From: Eubacterium sp. CAG:251
Lineage (GTDB): Bacteria; Bacillota; Clostridia; Oscillospirales; Acutalibacteraceae
Length of the DNA stretch: 26,069 nt
NCBI GenBank assembly: GCA_000436835.1
Contig: FR889157.1
Location: 1-26,069, forward strand
Direction: 5' to 3'
Each line of letters starts with the position of its first letter. Within the stretch, counting starts at the first letter, position 1. Shown here in pieces: positions 8,858 through 16,639 of this stretch. The position numbers and the translations under genes are program-made. Under the pieces are notes generated by a model that was not told the origin of the DNA, ran no database searches, and worked only from the letters and a program-made list of their open reading frames with translations.

Positions 8858-9631
8858 TTACCAAACCTTCCACGGAGCAGTGCCGTTTGCCCACATTTCT
8901 TCAAGCTGCATCTTCTCTCTTAAAGTATCCATAGGCTTCCAAAAACCGTTATGAATATATGCGTCAAGCTCGCCCATAGAAGCAACTGTTTCAAGAGGAG
9001 CCTTTTCAAATACTGTTGAATCGCCCTCAATAAAATCGAAAATCTTAGGTTCAAGCACCATAAAGCCTGCATTGATGCGGCTGCCGTCCATATCGCTCTT
9101 TTCTCTGAACGAAGAAATGGTAAGGTCGTCCTCAATGCCGAGGCAACCAAAACGCTGACCTACCGAAACAGCAGTCATAGTTGCAATATGGCCGTGTTCC
9201 TTATGAAATTCAACAAGCTTGTTAATATCAACGTCTGCAACGCCGTCGCCGTAAGTAAGCATAAAAGGCTCATCGCCGATATAAGGCTGAATACGCTTTA
9301 CTCTGCCGCCTGTCATTGTATCAAGGCCGGTATCGACAACAGTAACCTTCCAAGGCTCTGCATGCTCGCTGTGAACAGTCATTTTATTAGATGCGGTAAA
9401 ATCAAATGTAACATCTGAGCAATGAAGAAAATAGTTAGCAAAATATTCTTTAATTGCATATTGCTTATAGCCTGCGCAAATTACAAATTCGTTATATCCG
9501 TAATGGGAATAAGTTTTCATAATATGCCAAAGGATAGGATAGCCACCGAGCTCAATCATAGGCTTCGGCTTGTTTTGGCTTTCTTCGCTGATGCGGGTAC
9601 CGTATCCGCCTGCAAGAATTACTACTTTCAT
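8858..9631 (-). CDS. rfbF: Glucose-1-phosphate cytidylyltransferase
   Basis: 257 residues, the standard family length. The N-terminal nucleotide-binding signature LAGGYGTRISEESQNKPKPM is the form seen in RfbF/DdhA cytidylyltransferases rather than the thymidylyl enzyme RmlA. It makes CDP-glucose from CTP and glucose-1-phosphate and commits carbon to the 3,6-dideoxyhexose route. It is the first gene of the minus-strand operon, with GGAGG upstream of the ATG at 9631 and a promoter-like pair about 75 bases further upstream. Confidence 0.95.
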   Translation of the reverse strand: MKVVILAGGYGTRISEESQNKPKPMIELGGYPILWHIMKTYSHYGYNEFVICAGYKQYAIKEYFANYFLHCSDVTFDFTASNKMTVHSEHAEPWKVTVVDTGLDTMTGGRVKRIQPYIGDEPFMLTYGDGVADVDINKLVEFHKEHGHIATMTAVSVGQRFGCLGIEDDLTISSFREKSDMDGSRINAGFMVLEPKIFDFIEGDSTVFEKAPLETVASMGELDAYIHNGFWKPMDTLREKMQLEEMWANGTAPWKVW

Positions 9632-9704
9632 TTTTAACCTCCGTTATGTTTATGCCGAATAAAATAATATATATTCTGACATATTATTATAATAAACCAT
9701 TTAC

Positions 9705-9733
9705 AGTTTAACATATCAACATACTCTTTGCAA
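9705..9733 (-). promoter_or_regulatory. Predicted promoter of the rfbFGH operon
   Basis: On the minus strand, TTGCAA (9733-9728) is followed after 17 bases by TAAACT (9710-9705), preceded by TG as an extended -10. The predicted 5' leader is about 65 bases. No clear terminator separates it from the yfhO-like gene upstream, so some read-through is possible. Confidence 0.5.
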
Positions 9734-9789
9734 CAAAAATATTTTTCGTTCTGCAAAAATCGAGCATATTCGGCGCTTTTACAAATCAT

Positions 9790-12492
9790 TTAAAAAAGCT
9801 TGTGATAAATCAAAAAAGCAAAAGGAATAATGTAAATTGCAACGCCTGCAACGCAAAATGCCAATGAATAAAGCACATAAACAAACGAGCAAAGCGCCTT
9901 TGGAGCAAGCCTTTCTTTTCTTCTAAGAATCAAAACGACAGCAAAAAGCACGGCACTTACAACACTTATTATCATGCCGGTTTTAAAGCCTGTCGGAATA
10001 AATTTCATTGAAATATTATTGCTTTCGCCGTTTAATTCAACCGCAGTCAAAAGCGACATAACACTTCTGACTTCGGCATTTTTGCCGTTTACTTCGGCAC
10101 TCCAACAGCCGTTATATTGCAAGGGAATCAGCAATACTTTATCTTTGTTTTCAGCCTTTACATTCTTAATATCAAGCGAATAATTTTGAGCAGAAACGTC
10201 GCCAAAATTGTTATACATATCGCAAACCTTTTGAAGCTTTTCAAGGCTCATAAGACCAATTTCAACGCCGAAATTTTTATTTCTTATATCATCGTCGCCG
10301 AGATTATTTTTCCTAAAATTCTTTTTGTCTTGATACTTGCCCTCTTTAAGCTCAAGCCTTATTTCGACCTCTTTATCCCCCAAATCGCCGAGGCAAATAA
10401 GATTTCTGTTAAATCTGCCGGGATACTTTTTTGCTTTTTCCCTGTCAATCGACGGTATTCTTAAAGTCTTACCGTCAACGTAAATCCTTACTCCGCCCGC
10501 ACCGTCAAGCTTAAAATAGGAAATATTGCCCCTTTTTGATTTAAAGGTATAAATTTCCGTTTCATCCGTCTTTGATTTAAGTGCAAGATTTCCGTTTTCA
10601 ACTATATTTTCATCAGTCGAGGTAAGGGATTTATAAAGCTGATTGTTAAGCTCCATCCAATTTGCATTTTCAACCTTAATATCCAAAATGCTCTTATCAA
10701 CAGCCATTGCATAAGGCAAGGTATATTTGCACTTATAGTAATTATACCCTTTTTTCTTGGAAATTTTATCGTAAAGCTCAGGGCTTTCGCTTTTAACTGA
10801 AAGAACATTTTTAATGCCCAAAATCGCATCAGTAAAAGCAGTTCCTCCGCTGTCATGAAGGCGTGTGTATTCACTGCTGTAGCCAAGTGAAATAAGCGAG
10901 CTTTGAATATCGGACGGAATAAGATGAGTCCAATCGGCAAGCGTTGCTCTTTGCATAATTGTGCCGTAATTGCAGTTTAAAGTAGTGCCTACTGTTTTAA
11001 TTCTGTCTGTTTTTGAAGTTTCGATATCAAGCTTTTTGACAAGTGACTGCGACGTTGAAATATACTGAGGATTATGCTCTTTTTCAAGCATATCCGTCTG
11101 CCAATAAGGAATAAAAATCATGCTCAAAGCAAGCGTTTCGGCAAGCACAAGCGAAAGCGCCGTTTTGTAATCAACCACCTTGTTTTTACTGCAAAAAATA
11201 ACAAGATAAATTGATATCAAAACAGGCATTGCATAAAGCACGGAATACTTAAATTCATAAGCGCCGTCAAGCTTTTTAAGCACAAAATACGTTAATACCA
11301 TAAGGCAAACAAACAAAGCAAAATTGAATAAAACAAGCAAAGCGTTTTTTCCTGTTTTTTCGTTAAAATCGAGCTTATTTAATTTTAAATATTTTGAATA
11401 ATATCCTGCTGCCCAAACAAACGAAAATGCAAGCGCATAGCCCATTCTCATAGGAAAATATTTATAATCGCCGAAATGCATTAACGCATTGGCACCTTCA
11501 CAAACGATAAGCACGGCAAGAAGCAAAATATTAAGCACAAAAAAGACATTGATTTTCTTGTTTTTTCTGTTTTTAATTATACCCAAAATCATTACGGCAA
11601 GCGGTAAAGAAACGCAAAACAGCATTGCCCATTTATCGTCACTCTTGCAAACATAAGTTCTTACGATTTCAAGATACTGTTTTACGATTTGTGAAAAATC
11701 AAAACCCGTTTCACTCAAAAATCTTTCGCTTGAAAGAGTTTGCGAAAGCTTAGGCAAAAGAACAACACCGGATAACCCAAAGCCCAAAGCGGTTGAAAGT
11801 CCGAGTTCAAAGGCACGTCTTTTTCTGTTTTCTTTATTGTCTATTGTTTTAATATACAAAAAGCTCATAAAGAAAACGTAAAAAACAAGCAAAATAAAAA
11901 CATAGTATCCGCAAAATACATTAAGCACCGTCATTAATACATAAGGCAAAATTTTGCCTTTTTTCATAAGTGCATACCATGCGAGCATATAAAGAGGAAA
12001 AAGCAAAACGGTATCCTGCCATGCATTCGTGTAATACATAACGGAAAAACCGCAAAAGGCATAGCAAATTGACAAAAGAGTTGTCATAAACGGTTTAGCT
12101 TTAGTTGCTTTTTTTAAAAAAATCGCAGAGGTGAAAGCCGAAAGCGAAAAAGTCATTATGACATAAAGACCCATCGCTTTTCCCACAAAGCGCCTCGGCA
12201 AAACAAGAAGCGCAATCCAAAATACAGACAGCGAAGCGTTTGCCGTATCGTTAACACCTAAGCCCGAATACCAATTAAAGCAAAGCGCCGTATCCTTAGT
12301 GTGCAATGCATCCCAAATATGATAAAAATTAGGTATAATCCCCTGCGCCATATCATAGTATTCAACATTATTGCTTCCGAAAGGATATATTTTTCCAATT
12401 ATAAAACAGGCAAGAAGTATTGCCGCCGTTATGAACGGTGCAAGCAATAAGTCATAATTTTTTCTGATACTGATTTTGTATTTATCGTGCAT
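9790..12492 (-). CDS. YfhO-family membrane glycosylation protein
   Basis: 900 residues from an ATG at 12492 with GAGGA about 8 bases upstream; the 14 extra residues of the longer frame lack a ribosome binding site. Many membrane helices fill roughly the first 490 residues (for example a first helix after RKNYDLLLAPF, and GFSVMYYTNAWQDTVLLFPLYMLAWYAL). A long extracytoplasmic region follows, then one or two helices at the very C-terminus. This layout matches the YfhO family (PF09586), GT-C-type enzymes. In Bacillus, Listeria and Staphylococcus they transfer sugars from undecaprenyl phosphate to lipoteichoic or wall teichoic acid, together with CsbB-like and GtcA/GtrA-like partners. Its closeness to a GtrA-like protein and a CDP-sugar operon supports such a role here. 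The polymer modified is not known. Confidence 0.82.
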   Translation of the reverse strand: MHDKYKISIRKNYDLLLAPFITAAILLACFIIGKIYPFGSNNVEYYDMAQGIIPNFYHIWDALHTKDTALCFNWYSGLGVNDTANASLSVFWIALLVLPRRFVGKAMGLYVIMTFSLSAFTSAIFLKKATKAKPFMTTLLSICYAFCGFSVMYYTNAWQDTVLLFPLYMLAWYALMKKGKILPYVLMTVLNVFCGYYVFILLVFYVFFMSFLYIKTIDNKENRKRRAFELGLSTALGFGLSGVVLLPKLSQTLSSERFLSETGFDFSQIVKQYLEIVRTYVCKSDDKWAMLFCVSLPLAVMILGIIKNRKNKKINVFFVLNILLLAVLIVCEGANALMHFGDYKYFPMRMGYALAFSFVWAAGYYSKYLKLNKLDFNEKTGKNALLVLFNFALFVCLMVLTYFVLKKLDGAYEFKYSVLYAMPVLISIYLVIFCSKNKVVDYKTALSLVLAETLALSMIFIPYWQTDMLEKEHNPQYISTSQSLVKKLDIETSKTDRIKTVGTTLNCNYGTIMQRATLADWTHLIPSDIQSSLISLGYSSEYTRLHDSGGTAFTDAILGIKNVLSVKSESPELYDKISKKKGYNYYKCKYTLPYAMAVDKSILDIKVENANWMELNNQLYKSLTSTDENIVENGNLALKSKTDETEIYTFKSKRGNISYFKLDGAGGVRIYVDGKTLRIPSIDREKAKKYPGRFNRNLICLGDLGDKEVEIRLELKEGKYQDKKNFRKNNLGDDDIRNKNFGVEIGLMSLEKLQKVCDMYNNFGDVSAQNYSLDIKNVKAENKDKVLLIPLQYNGCWSAEVNGKNAEVRSVMSLLTAVELNGESNNISMKFIPTGFKTGMIISVVSAVLFAVVLILRRKERLAPKALCSFVYVLYSLAFCVAGVAIYIIPFAFLIYHKLF

Positions 12493-12522
12493 AAAATTTT
12501 CCTCGACTTTGTTAATATAAAC

Positions 12523-12551
12523 AGTATAACACAATGAATTTTATTTTTAAA
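12523..12551 (-). promoter_or_regulatory. Predicted promoter of the yfhO-like gene
   Basis: On the minus strand, TTTAAA (12551-12546) is followed after 17 bases by TATACT (12528-12523), about 30 bases before the start codon. Confidence 0.5.
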
Positions 12552-12646
12552 GAGTTAATGTAAATACAACATATATCCTTAACAAAAAGCATGTATCGCA
12601 ATACCTTGTGTATATATAATTTTATACAGTAAATTTTAAAAAACGC

Positions 12647-12675
12647 TTTACTTTTGGGTAAGATAATGTTATAAT
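12647..12675 (+). promoter_or_regulatory. Strong predicted promoter of the SPATG surface-protein gene
   Basis: TTTACT (12647-12652), a 17-base spacer and a perfect TATAAT (12670-12675). A leader of about 45 bases follows, with GAGGTG (12712-12717) 8 bases before the ATG. This is the best -10 box in the window and suggests high expression. Confidence 0.75.
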
Positions 12676-12725
12676 TGTCTAAAATCCCGATGCAATTGTA
12701 TTATTTAGATTGAGGTGTATTAATT

Positions 12726-13295
12726 ATGAAAAAAATCATTTCATTAGTTATTGCAGCTATGATGGCTGTATCTATGTTTGCAGTAACCGTTCCAGCTATG
12801 GCAGCTAACGTAAGCAGCCCTACAGCAGCTACTCTTGAAGAGGGCAAAGCTCAAACTACAGTAAACGGCGAAACAAGACAGGGCGTTACTTACAGCGTAA
12901 ACGCTCAGACTAAGAAGTCGGTTACTTTCACTTATAACGGTGAAGGCACTTTCAAGAGCTGGACAGATAACCTTTCAGCACTCGGTCTTGCTGAAGGCAC
13001 AGATTATACAAAGGTTTTGAATGCTGACGGTTCACAGACTATCACATTCATTTCTCAGAAGGCTATCACTTCTTGGAACAACGGTTCAGTTGTTGTAAAC
13101 GCAGTTGTTGAATTTGCAGATGATACTACAGAGGCAACTGAAAAAGACACAACAAAGGCTACAGAGCCTAAGAAGAATTCTTCTTCAAAATCTCCTGCAA
13201 CAGGTGCATCAAGTGCTGTTATGGCAGGTGCAATTGCAGCAGCAGGTGCAGGTATTGCAGTTTTAGCAGCTACAAAGAAGAAAGAAAATGACTAA
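12726..13295 (+). CDS. Small secreted surface protein with SPATG sortase signal
   Basis: 189 residues. A Sec signal peptide spans residues 1-26 (MKKIISLVIAAMMAVSMF..., probable cleavage after VPAMA). Residues 30-130 form a small, mostly beta-like domain that I do not recognise. A Thr/Glu/Lys-rich linker follows at 132-155. Then come SPATG at 156-160, a hydrophobic Ala/Gly-rich segment and a KKK tail, a complete cell-wall sorting signal. SPxTG is the type of motif used by class B sortase of Clostridioides difficile, and a class B sortase gene follows directly. Codon choice looks biased toward GCT, ACA and AAG compared with neighbours, which together with the strong promoter points to an abundant wall-anchored protein. 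Binding target or structural role is unknown. Confidence 0.9.
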   Translation: MKKIISLVIAAMMAVSMFAVTVPAMAANVSSPTAATLEEGKAQTTVNGETRQGVTYSVNAQTKKSVTFTYNGEGTFKSWTDNLSALGLAEGTDYTKVLNADGSQTITFISQKAITSWNNGSVVVNAVVEFADDTTEATEKDTTKATEPKKNSSSKSPATGASSAVMAGAIAAAGAGIAVLAATKKKEND

Positions 13296-13312
13296 TTAGT
13301 ATTCATATAATT

Positions 13313-13343
13313 AACCTGTTTGCTTTTTGCAAGCAGGTTTTTT
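13313..13343 (+). terminator. Rho-independent terminator after the surface-protein gene
   Basis: AACCTGTTTGC (13313-13323) pairs with GCAAGCAGGTT (13329-13339) with a single wobble, loop TTTTT, followed by a T run. It separates the abundant surface protein from the sortase gene. Confidence 0.9.
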
Positions 13344-13450
13344 ATTTTATTGTAATAAAAATAATATAAATTTACATTATTACTATATTATTTTTATTTA
13401 ATTTATGATATACTATACTTGTTTTAAAATGAGATTACTCGGTGATTAAA

Positions 13451-14254
13451 ATGAACGATAATGAAAATGCAAAAGAAAACGAACTTAATAACAAGAGAAA
13501 AAAGAATATCAAGCTGATTGTAATATTTTTAGTTGTTTTCGTGCTGATTTTTGTCGGTGTTTATTTCGGCGGCTCATATCTGCAAAAGAGAAACGAAACG
13601 CCATCGCAAAGCGGCACTGTAAACACAACTGCATCTCAAAGCGTTGAAAGCACTGTTAAAAACCCGATAGATTTCAAATCTCTTAAAAAGAAGAACAGCG
13701 AAATTTATGCTTATATAAAAATAGACGGCACAAAGGTTGATTATCCCATTGTGCAAAGCAAGACAGACGACGCTTTTTATTTGAGGCATAAGGCGGAGGA
13801 CAAATCGTGGTCGGCAAGCGGTGCGGTTTATACCGAGGCTGCCAACAGCAAGGATTTCAACGATTTTGTGACCGTGATTTACGGGCATAACGGATATTCG
13901 GACACTTTTTTTACAACACTTCATTATTTTGAAAAAGAGGATTTCTTTAATTCTCACCCATATTTTTACATTTATACCCCTGAAAGAAGGCTTACATATC
14001 AAATTATTTCAGCCTTTAAATATGACAACCGTCATATACTTAACAGCTTTGACTTTAACAAGGAAGAATCAATCAAGCAGTGGCAGGATACAATTCAAAA
14101 CCCGACGTCAAGCCTTAAAAATGTGAGAACACAGCTTGATAAACCGCTTGGAATTAACAGCAAAATCGTTGTTCTTTCAACATGTATTACAAACCAAAAA
14201 AGCAGTAGATATTTAGTTTGCGGAGAATTAGTAAAAGATGAAAAAACCAATTGA
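13451..14254 (+). CDS. srtB: Class B sortase
   Basis: 267 residues: a short charged N-terminus, one membrane anchor at about residues 20-42, then a sortase domain. The catalytic residues are visible: His146 in VIYGHN, Cys245 in VLSTC and Arg253 in SSRYLV. YIKIDGTKVDYPIVQ with FYLRH and the long region between YGHN and LSTC are typical of class B enzymes. A sortase cleaves the Thr-Gly bond of its sorting motif and links the protein to peptidoglycan; the SPATG protein just upstream is the obvious substrate. I chose the ATG at 13451 because GGTGAT lies 5-7 bases before it; a GTG at 13442 would add three residues. The gene's own promoter is in the AT-rich stretch 13344-13440, where TATACT occurs twice without a good -35. 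It overlaps the LCP gene by 17 bases. Confidence 0.93.
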   Translation: MNDNENAKENELNNKRKKNIKLIVIFLVVFVLIFVGVYFGGSYLQKRNETPSQSGTVNTTASQSVESTVKNPIDFKSLKKKNSEIYAYIKIDGTKVDYPIVQSKTDDAFYLRHKAEDKSWSASGAVYTEAANSKDFNDFVTVIYGHNGYSDTFFTTLHYFEKEDFFNSHPYFYIYTPERRLTYQIISAFKYDNRHILNSFDFNKEESIKQWQDTIQNPTSSLKNVRTQLDKPLGINSKIVVLSTCITNQKSSRYLVCGELVKDEKTN

Positions 14255-15695
14255 CCCTAATTTAGACAATATTCTTGATGATATTTTGGCTTCTGAAAGC
14301 AAAGCAAGTGAAAGCGTTTTGCCTAAAAAGGAGCAAATCAGCGAAGAAATAAAAAATGAAATAGAAGAAACATTAAATTCGAGTGACGAAGGAGAAAATA
14401 TTGATTTTTCGTTTGGCGAAAACGTACCGACAACGGAGAAAAAAGAGAACGCAGCGCAAAAGTCGGATTTTGAAATTACTCCGAAAAGCGAAAGTGAAAT
14501 TCATCGTTCGGCGCACAGTTCATCAGGCGAACATCATCACTCATCAGGTGAACATCATCACTCATCGGGCAGTCATCATCATTCAAGCGAGCATCATCAC
14601 TCCTCACACCATCACACCGACGGCTCGCATCATTCCCATTCTTCAAGTCATCATTCTTCACACCACCGTCATCACAAGAAAAAAATGAGTATTCCGGCAA
14701 AAATCGGAATTTCTGCACTTGCAATAATTTTAGCGGTAATCCTTGCATTTGTCGGCACACTTGCTTTTCTTGAATCAAGAGGTAAGAATGAGCTTAAAAA
14801 CGTTCCTGACCAAACAAATTATCAGGAAACAATTGAATATAACGGCAATAAATATGTTTATAACAGCGACGTTATCGCAATTGCATTTATGGGTGTTGAC
14901 AAGCGTGATTTAGGTCTTGACAACGGAAGCGTAGGCACAGGCGGGCAGAGCGACGCCGATATTTTGCTTACAATCAATACAAAAACAGGCAAAGCAAAGG
15001 CAATTGCCATTCCACGTGACACTATGGTTGACGTTGACCTTTACAGTGAAAGCGGAATTTTCCTCAGAAGTGAAAAAATGCAGCTTTGCTTAAGTTACGC
15101 TTACGGCGACGGCAAGGCAAAATCAGCAGAGAATACCGCAAATTCAATCAGCCGTATTCTTTATGATGTGCCTATCACCAAATATTTTGCGCTTGACCTT
15201 AACGGAATTGCTCCGATTAATGATTCAATCGGCGGTGTAACCGTTGACTCGCTTTATGATTTTAAAGACCTCGGTATTAAAAAGGGCGACAAAATCAAGC
15301 TTACGGGCGATATGACTGAAAAATATGTAAGGCAGAGAGATATGGACACTGTAAATGCCTCTCTTAACAGAACCGCAAGGCAGGTTCAATATGTTAAGGC
15401 TTTTGCATCTCAGGTTATTCCTGCCGTTACCCAAGATTTCAGTGTTGTTACAAGGCTTTATGACACCGCAAGCAAATACAGCACGACTAATCTTTCGCTT
15501 TCCAATGTAACATATCTTGCATCGCTTATGCTTTCAAAGGGTATTACAAATTTCGACACCGTAACTCTTGAGGGCGATATGCAGGAAAGCACGAAAAAAG
15601 ATTATGCCGATTTTGTTTATGCGGAATTTTATCCCGATAAGGATAAGCTTATGCAGTTAGTGCTTGATACATTTTATACCAAGCAGGACAAATAA
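14238..15695 (+). CDS. LytR-CpsA-Psr (LCP) family glycopolymer ligase with His-rich cytoplasmic segment
   Basis: 485 residues. Residues 1-90 are acidic and hydrophilic. Residues 93-146 are extremely His/Ser-rich, with 25 histidines mostly as HHH units spaced by SSGE-like linkers. KKK then leads into one membrane helix at about 152-177. The extracellular LCP domain follows from about 205 (IAFMGVDKRD, SDADILLTIN, IAIPRDTMVDV with R260/D261, and the RQRDMD/LNRTARQ region near 365-382). LCP enzymes move glycopolymers from undecaprenyl carriers onto peptidoglycan. The start overlaps the sortase end, so protein anchoring and glycan anchoring are co-expressed. The ribosome binding site GGAG is about 12 bases upstream. 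The His-rich stretch lies inside the cell by topology; metal binding is possible but not shown. Confidence 0.9.
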   Translation: MKKPIDPNLDNILDDILASESKASESVLPKKEQISEEIKNEIEETLNSSDEGENIDFSFGENVPTTEKKENAAQKSDFEITPKSESEIHRSAHSSSGEHHHSSGEHHHSSGSHHHSSEHHHSSHHHTDGSHHSHSSSHHSSHHRHHKKKMSIPAKIGISALAIILAVILAFVGTLAFLESRGKNELKNVPDQTNYQETIEYNGNKYVYNSDVIAIAFMGVDKRDLGLDNGSVGTGGQSDADILLTINTKTGKAKAIAIPRDTMVDVDLYSESGIFLRSEKMQLCLSYAYGDGKAKSAENTANSISRILYDVPITKYFALDLNGIAPINDSIGGVTVDSLYDFKDLGIKKGDKIKLTGDMTEKYVRQRDMDTVNASLNRTARQVQYVKAFASQVIPAVTQDFSVVTRLYDTASKYSTTNLSLSNVTYLASLMLSKGITNFDTVTLEGDMQESTKKDYADFVYAEFYPDKDKLMQLVLDTFYTKQDK

Positions 15696-15704
15696 TTAAA
15701 TTTC

Positions 15705-15736
15705 TAATATAATCCCTCCTTGCGAGGTTTATATTA
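15705..15736 (+). other. Hairpin after the LCP gene, overlapping the next promoter
   Basis: TAATATAA (15705-15712) pairs with TTATATTA (15729-15736), and CCTC (15715-15718) with GAGG (15724-15727), separated by a small internal loop. It may stop transcription of the sortase-LCP unit, but it lacks a clean T run. Confidence 0.45.
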
Positions 15737-15766
15737 TATATTATACTTAAAGCTTACGTTGTAAGC
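15720..15766 (+). promoter_or_regulatory. Predicted transketolase promoter with downstream palindrome
   Basis: TTGCGA (15720-15725), a 16-base spacer and TATACT (15742-15747). Just downstream, GCTTAC-GTT-GTAAGC (15752-15766) is a perfect inverted repeat, placed where an operator or a leader hairpin would sit. AGAAAGG follows about 9 bases before the start codon. Confidence 0.5.
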
Positions 15767-15782
15767 AGAAAGGCTATAAGTT

Positions 15783-16637
15783 ATGAATAAAGAAACTAAA
15801 AAAATGCTTTCTTTAAATGCCACAAAAATAAGAATGGGCATTATTGAAGGCACACATTCGGCTAAAGCAGGTCATCCGGGAGGAAGTCTTTCCTCGGCTG
15901 ATTTATTTGCATATTTATATTTTGCCGAGATGAAAAACATTGACCCTAAAAATCCTAAAGCGGAAAACCGTGACAGATTTGTTCTTTCAAAAGGTCACTG
16001 CGCACCCGGTCTTTACAGTGCGCTTGCACTTAAAGGATTTTTCCCGTTTGAGGATTTAAAAACACTTCGTCATATTGACTCATACCTTCAGGGCCATCCT
16101 AATATGAACACCGTTCCCGGAATTGATATGTCAACAGGTTCTCTCGGTCAGGGTATCAGCGCTGCCGCAGGCATGGCAAAGGGAGCTAAATATTTGGATA
16201 AGGATATCAACGTTTACACTCTTTTGGGTGACGGCGAGATAGAAGAAGGTCAGGTTTGGGAAGCTATGATGTTTGCAAGCCAATATAAGCTTGACAATCT
16301 TTGCGTTATCGTTGACGTAAACGGTCTTCAGATTGACGGCAAGTGTGAGGACGTTATGAACGCTGAGCCTATTGATAAGAAAATGGAAGCTTTCGGACTT
16401 AACGTTATCAAAATTAACGGCAACGATTTTGACGAGCTTGAAAAGGCATTTAATGCTTTCCACGAAAATATCGGCTCAGGTAAGCCTTTCGGTATTATTA
16501 TGAAAACAGTTAAGGGCTTAGGCGTGTCATATATGGAAAATCAGGTTGGCTGGCACGGCAAAGCACCTAACGATGCGGAATATGAAATTGCAATGAACGA
16601 GCTTAAAGCAAAGCTTGCAGAAATTGAGGAGGCGTAA
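15783..16637 (+). CDS. Transketolase, N-terminal subunit
   Basis: 284 residues covering the ThDP-pyrophosphate domain of transketolase. GHPGGSLSSADLFAYLYF lies near residues 30-47, SKGHCAPGLY near 69-78, and the ThDP motif runs from GDG (149-151) to N180. It works with the C-terminal subunit encoded 2 bases downstream to shuttle two-carbon units in the non-oxidative pentose phosphate pathway. Split transketolases of this kind are common in Clostridia and archaea. The start at 15783 matches the family's N-terminus. It appears to be its own operon and not part of the surface module upstream. Confidence 0.94.
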   Translation: MNKETKKMLSLNATKIRMGIIEGTHSAKAGHPGGSLSSADLFAYLYFAEMKNIDPKNPKAENRDRFVLSKGHCAPGLYSALALKGFFPFEDLKTLRHIDSYLQGHPNMNTVPGIDMSTGSLGQGISAAAGMAKGAKYLDKDINVYTLLGDGEIEEGQVWEAMMFASQYKLDNLCVIVDVNGLQIDGKCEDVMNAEPIDKKMEAFGLNVIKINGNDFDELEKAFNAFHENIGSGKPFGIIMKTVKGLGVSYMENQVGWHGKAPNDAEYEIAMNELKAKLAEIEEA

Positions 16638-16639
16638 TT

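Noticed and set aside
14476..14778. Antisense open frame opposite the His-rich region of the LCP gene
   Set aside because: It is a by-product of the repetitive CAT-rich codons on the plus strand; it has no ribosome binding site and no plausible protein features.
15752..15766. Riboswitch before the transketolase genes
   Set aside because: Only a 6-bp inverted repeat is visible in a short leader. That is enough for an operator candidate but not for an aptamer.
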